Part shown: piece by piece, positions 61,547 to 64,000 of the stretch
Numbering within the stretch: the stretch's first letter is position 1
How the letters are laid out: every line of letters starts with the position of its first letter
NCBI GenBank assembly: GCA_963730995.1
Contig: CAVSUB010000001.1
Location: forward strand, 1,364,001-1,428,000
DNA length: 64,000 nt
Origin: CAVSUB01 sp963730995
GTDB lineage: Bacteria > Acidobacteriota > Vicinamibacteria > Vicinamibacterales > 2-12-FULL-66-21
Reading direction: 5' to 3'
Translations under genes and position numbers: made by a program
Notes under the pieces: model-generated
Database searches by the model: none
The model's input: only the letters and a program-made list of their open reading frames with translations
What the model was told of the DNA's origin: nothing

Positions 61547-62660
61547 CGATACCAGGCTCGTGGGCGTGGAGAAACCAGCGGTGAAGGAGGACGCTCCGCA
61601 CGAACCAGGGGGCCTCGAGCAGACGCGGCGCGAGCCCTACCGCAACGTTGTCCGGAACGACGTGCGAGAGCAACCGGGCTAGCCTTGAAACACCGAACCG
61701 CTTCCGGAGATGGCGCTCGTAGGGATCGAGTTGGTCGCGCGTGTAGCGGCCGGCGGTACTCAAAATGGCGGACGCGGCCATCAGCCCTGACTCGATGGCA
61801 GGCCTGATTCCTTCACCGCTCTGCGGATACGCAAGGCCGGCCGCGTCGCCAATCAGGATCACCCCGTCGTCCACAATGCGCCGACCGGTGGGCGCGGCAA
61901 TCAGGTACGCGTGCCCGCGCCAACGCCACGCTGCCTTCTTCGGGATCCTGCGTCGCGCCTTCAGGAATTCCACGAACTCGGCGGTCGCGCTCGGGAGGCC
62001 TCGCGCGTCGAGACGGCCGAATCCGACGTTGAGATGACCCTGCTTGCGAAAGCACCACCCGTAGCCCCCGAGATCAGGTGAAAAATACAGTTCAGGCTGC
62101 TCCGGATGAACCGGATACGAGGACGCATCGCCGTCGCCGACCGCGAACTCCACTTCCTGCGCGGCAACAAGCGCCGTTCGATCCGGCGCTCCATTCAGCA
62201 TCCGCGCGACGGGACAGAAGTGACCGCCGGCCCCAACGAGCATCGGCGCCTCCACACTCTCGTTCAGGATCCAGCGTCCGTCATGACGGCGTATGTTGGC
62301 GACGCGAACGCCGAGCTGAAGTCTGGCCTGGGAACGTTGCAGAAGATAGTGATCGAACTCGCAGCGCCGAATACCGAAGCTTACGGGCCGGGGGTAGGTT
62401 GTCTCGACTGTCCCGCCGCCTCCGATGAGCCCCACGCGGAAACCGGTGATCGGCTGGAACGTCCTGCCGCTTCGATAGTCGTCGACGTCGAGCCGGAGGT
62501 CGTCAATCACTTGAGGGGTGATCCACCCGGCGCACACCTTGTCTCTCGGAAAGTTCGCGCCGTCGATGACGACGACGTCGAGACCGGCCTGCCGGAGCCT
62601 CCACGCGCACGCGGAGCCCGCTGGCCCCCCGCCGGCGATCACGACATCACAAGTGACCAC
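61530..62660 (-). CDS. Geranylgeranyl-reductase-like FAD-dependent oxidoreductase
   Basis: The 376-residue flavoprotein starts at GTG 62660. It has the Rossmann motif VVIAGGGPAGSACAWRL, a DKVCAGWI loop as in geranylgeranyl reductases (cysteine after DK.C), RRCEFDHYLL, the second FAD motif VILIGDAAGLAYPQSGEGI, and AIESGLMAA. The group reduces polyprenyl chains or halogenates/hydroxylates aromatic and lipid substrates. The adjacent cyclopropane synthase suggests a lipid substrate. Its last codons and stop fall in the 28-bp tandem duplication. Confidence 0.85.
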   Translation of the reverse strand: MVTCDVVIAGGGPAGSACAWRLRQAGLDVVVIDGANFPRDKVCAGWITPQVIDDLRLDVDDYRSGRTFQPITGFRVGLIGGGGTVETTYPRPVSFGIRRCEFDHYLLQRSQARLQLGVRVANIRRHDGRWILNESVEAPMLVGAGGHFCPVARMLNGAPDRTALVAAQEVEFAVGDGDASSYPVHPEQPELYFSPDLGGYGWCFRKQGHLNVGFGRLDARGLPSATAEFVEFLKARRRIPKKAAWRWRGHAYLIAAPTGRRIVDDGVILIGDAAGLAYPQSGEGIRPAIESGLMAASAILSTAGRYTRDQLDPYERHLRKRFGVSRLARLLSHVVPDNVAVGLAPRLLEAPWFVRSVLLHRWFLHAHEPGIALAPA

Positions 62661-62675
62661 GATTCGACCTTGCGA

Positions 62676-63935
62676 TCAGCCGCTGACACGCGTCCATGGC
62701 ACGACGTTGCTCCCGCCACGCGCGAACACGACCTGAAAAAGCTGCATCGAGCCCGTCGTGAACGCCACCTCCGAGCCGGCGAGATAGAGATCCCACGCCC
62801 GCACGAACTTCGTATCGAACATCGCCGCTACTTCGCGAGAGGCGTCCTTGAAGCGGCTGCGCCAGTGCACGAGCGTTTTCGCGTAGTGCAACCGCAGGTT
62901 CTCGACGTCGAGCACCGACAGGTCGTGCGGCTCGAGTACGTGCTCGAAGACTTCCCGGAGCGTCGGCGCGTACGCCCCGGGGAAGATCCGCTTGCGGATC
63001 CACGCGTTGAGCGGGGCACTCTGGTTGCGCCCGATGAAGTGCAGAAGGCCGCGGCCGGAATCCGTCAGCGCACGATCGATCACGCCGCCCAGCGTCGGAT
63101 AGTCGGGGGCGCCGACGTGTTCGAGCATACCGACCGATACGAACGCATCATATGTCCCGCGAACCTGACGGTAGTCGTCCTCGACGAAGTCGACGCGATC
63201 CGCGAGCCCCTGTTCTGAGGCTTTACGCCGCGCGTACGCAATCTGTTCGGCCGACACATTGAAAGCACGAACGGTCACTCCGTAGTGCCGAGCCATGAAG
63301 AGCGCCAGCGATCCCCATCCGCATCCCGCCTCGACCACGCGCTCACCCGGCTGGAGCCGCAGCTTCCGGCAGACAAGGTCCATCTTCGCGATCTGGGCGG
63401 CTTCCAGCGTGGCGTCCGGCGTCGGGAAATACGCGCACGTGTAAACCATGTCCCGATCAAGCCAGAGACGGTAGAAGTTGTTGCCGAGATCGTAGTGGTG
63501 GTGAACGTTCTCCTTCGCGGAGTGCACGTCGTTCGATTGCTGCCACAGCCACCAGGGCCGTCGTTTGGTCGTCCCCCAGGCGCGGTAGATGGCCTCGAGA
63601 AGAGCGACCAGATCGCCGCGGATCTCGACGCCGCCGGACATGAACGCCTCACCGAAGTTCAGCTCCGGGTCCCAGACCCAGCCGAACAATGCCTGGCGAT
63701 TCTTGAACACGATCGTCGCAACAGGCGGATGCACCGGAGCCCGGAGCTCGAACCCATCCCATAGCGCGAATCCAATCGGAGCGGATCGGACCGTTCCCTG
63801 AATCCGCGAAAGCGCCCAGCGATCGAGGCTCGTCGACGTGAGCGGCGCACGCAGTCGCTCGGACAAGGACCGTCCGATCGGCTCCGCTTTGAAGCCGCTG
63901 CCTTCGGCGTCAATACGCGCATCCCAATCATTCAC
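62676..63935 (-). CDS. cfa: Cyclopropane-fatty-acyl-phospholipid synthase
   Basis: The 419-residue SAM-dependent enzyme adds a methylene across unsaturated acyl chains of membrane phospholipids. It shows NVHHHYDLGNNFYRLWLD, MVYTCAYFPTPDATLEAAQ, motif I VVEAGCGWGSLALFMA and the C-terminal RKRIFPGAYAPTL; all are typical of CfaS. The N-terminal 130 residues form the SCP2-like lipid-binding part (APIGFALWDGFELRAPVHPP). ATG at 63935; the flavoprotein gene follows after 15 bases, so the two are probably an operon for membrane lipid modification. Confidence 0.94.
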   Translation of the reverse strand: MNDWDARIDAEGSGFKAEPIGRSLSERLRAPLTSTSLDRWALSRIQGTVRSAPIGFALWDGFELRAPVHPPVATIVFKNRQALFGWVWDPELNFGEAFMSGGVEIRGDLVALLEAIYRAWGTTKRRPWWLWQQSNDVHSAKENVHHHYDLGNNFYRLWLDRDMVYTCAYFPTPDATLEAAQIAKMDLVCRKLRLQPGERVVEAGCGWGSLALFMARHYGVTVRAFNVSAEQIAYARRKASEQGLADRVDFVEDDYRQVRGTYDAFVSVGMLEHVGAPDYPTLGGVIDRALTDSGRGLLHFIGRNQSAPLNAWIRKRIFPGAYAPTLREVFEHVLEPHDLSVLDVENLRLHYAKTLVHWRSRFKDASREVAAMFDTKFVRAWDLYLAGSEVAFTTGSMQLFQVVFARGGSNVVPWTRVSG

Positions 63936-64000
63936 AGCGATCCCCTCCGGTCCGACGGCGTGAATGGCCTCGACAATACGGTGTCGTCACGTCTACGGCG
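63936..64000. other. Window edge upstream of cfa
   Basis: These 65 bases would contain part of the cfa leader. No element was recognised. Confidence 0.3.

Noticed and set aside
1..64000. rRNA operon, tmRNA, prophage, integrase or transposase
   Set aside because: None of the expected conserved sequences or protein motifs were found on either strand.

Overview
The window is GC-rich (about 65% by eye) and densely coded on both strands. It carries a tripartite RND efflux pump with an outer-membrane lipoprotein, so the host is Gram-negative. The overall gene mix (RicT beside HolB, an M56 peptidase with degenerate C-terminal repeats next to a BlaI repressor, many secreted proteins of unknown function) would fit Acidobacteriota. 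That placement is an inference from style of content, not proof.

Layout. 0-34.2 kb is a large surface-polysaccharide locus. It holds GDP-L-fucose genes (gmd at 27.4 kb, fcl-like at 7.1 kb), a dTDP-4-dehydrorhamnose reductase (31.6 kb), a broken DegT-family sugar aminotransferase (32.4 kb), a Wzx-like flippase (9.6 kb), a Wzy/O-antigen-ligase-like polymerase (28.5 kb), a glutamine-dependent asparagine-synthase-like amidotransferase (18.9 kb), GT2 and GT4 glycosyltransferases, and several polytopic GT39-like proteins, one of them a 1566-residue in-frame tandem duplication. There are also seven methyltransferase domains, which suggests a heavily methylated glycan. Interspersed are secreted proteins: a tandem pair of paralogues at 12.8-14.7 kb, a two-gene pair at 14.7-16.1 kb and an FN3-plus-five-repeat protein at 25.5 kb. 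34.2-41.8 kb holds housekeeping genes (smpB, pdxA, a GT2 protein, ricT, holB, a class A PBP). 41.8-49.3 kb holds a secreted protein with kinase-like motifs and the RND operon. 49.7-51.6 kb holds a LuxR/NarL-type two-component system, and 51.6-53.4 kb a LigD split into separate polymerase and ligase genes. 53.4-58.5 kb is a four-gene catabolic operon (CitMHS transporter, AtuA, small AtuA partner, secreted alpha/beta hydrolase). 58.6-61.3 kb is a BlaI/M56 sensor-repressor pair with twin palindromic operators. 61.5-63.9 kb holds a geranylgeranyl-reductase-like flavoprotein and a cyclopropane fatty acid synthase.

Three patterns cut across gene boundaries. (1) Five otherwise well conserved genes contain at least eight single-base frameshifts, every one a +1 insertion; three of them lie in one aminotransferase and together restore frame. 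An insertion-biased sequencing or assembly error is the simplest explanation, but the uniform sign deserves a check. (2) A roughly 95-bp GC-rich palindromic element occurs three times, always directly against a gene end, and one copy is interrupted by a second hairpin element. A separate short hairpin family flanked by GTAG/CTAC sits at several gene ends and supplies the TAG stop codon of two genes. (3) The flippase gene's first ~65 bp are duplicated in front of the adjacent FkbM methyltransferase gene, leaving a 43-codon stub translationally coupled to it. No tRNA, rRNA, CRISPR array or transposase gene was found.
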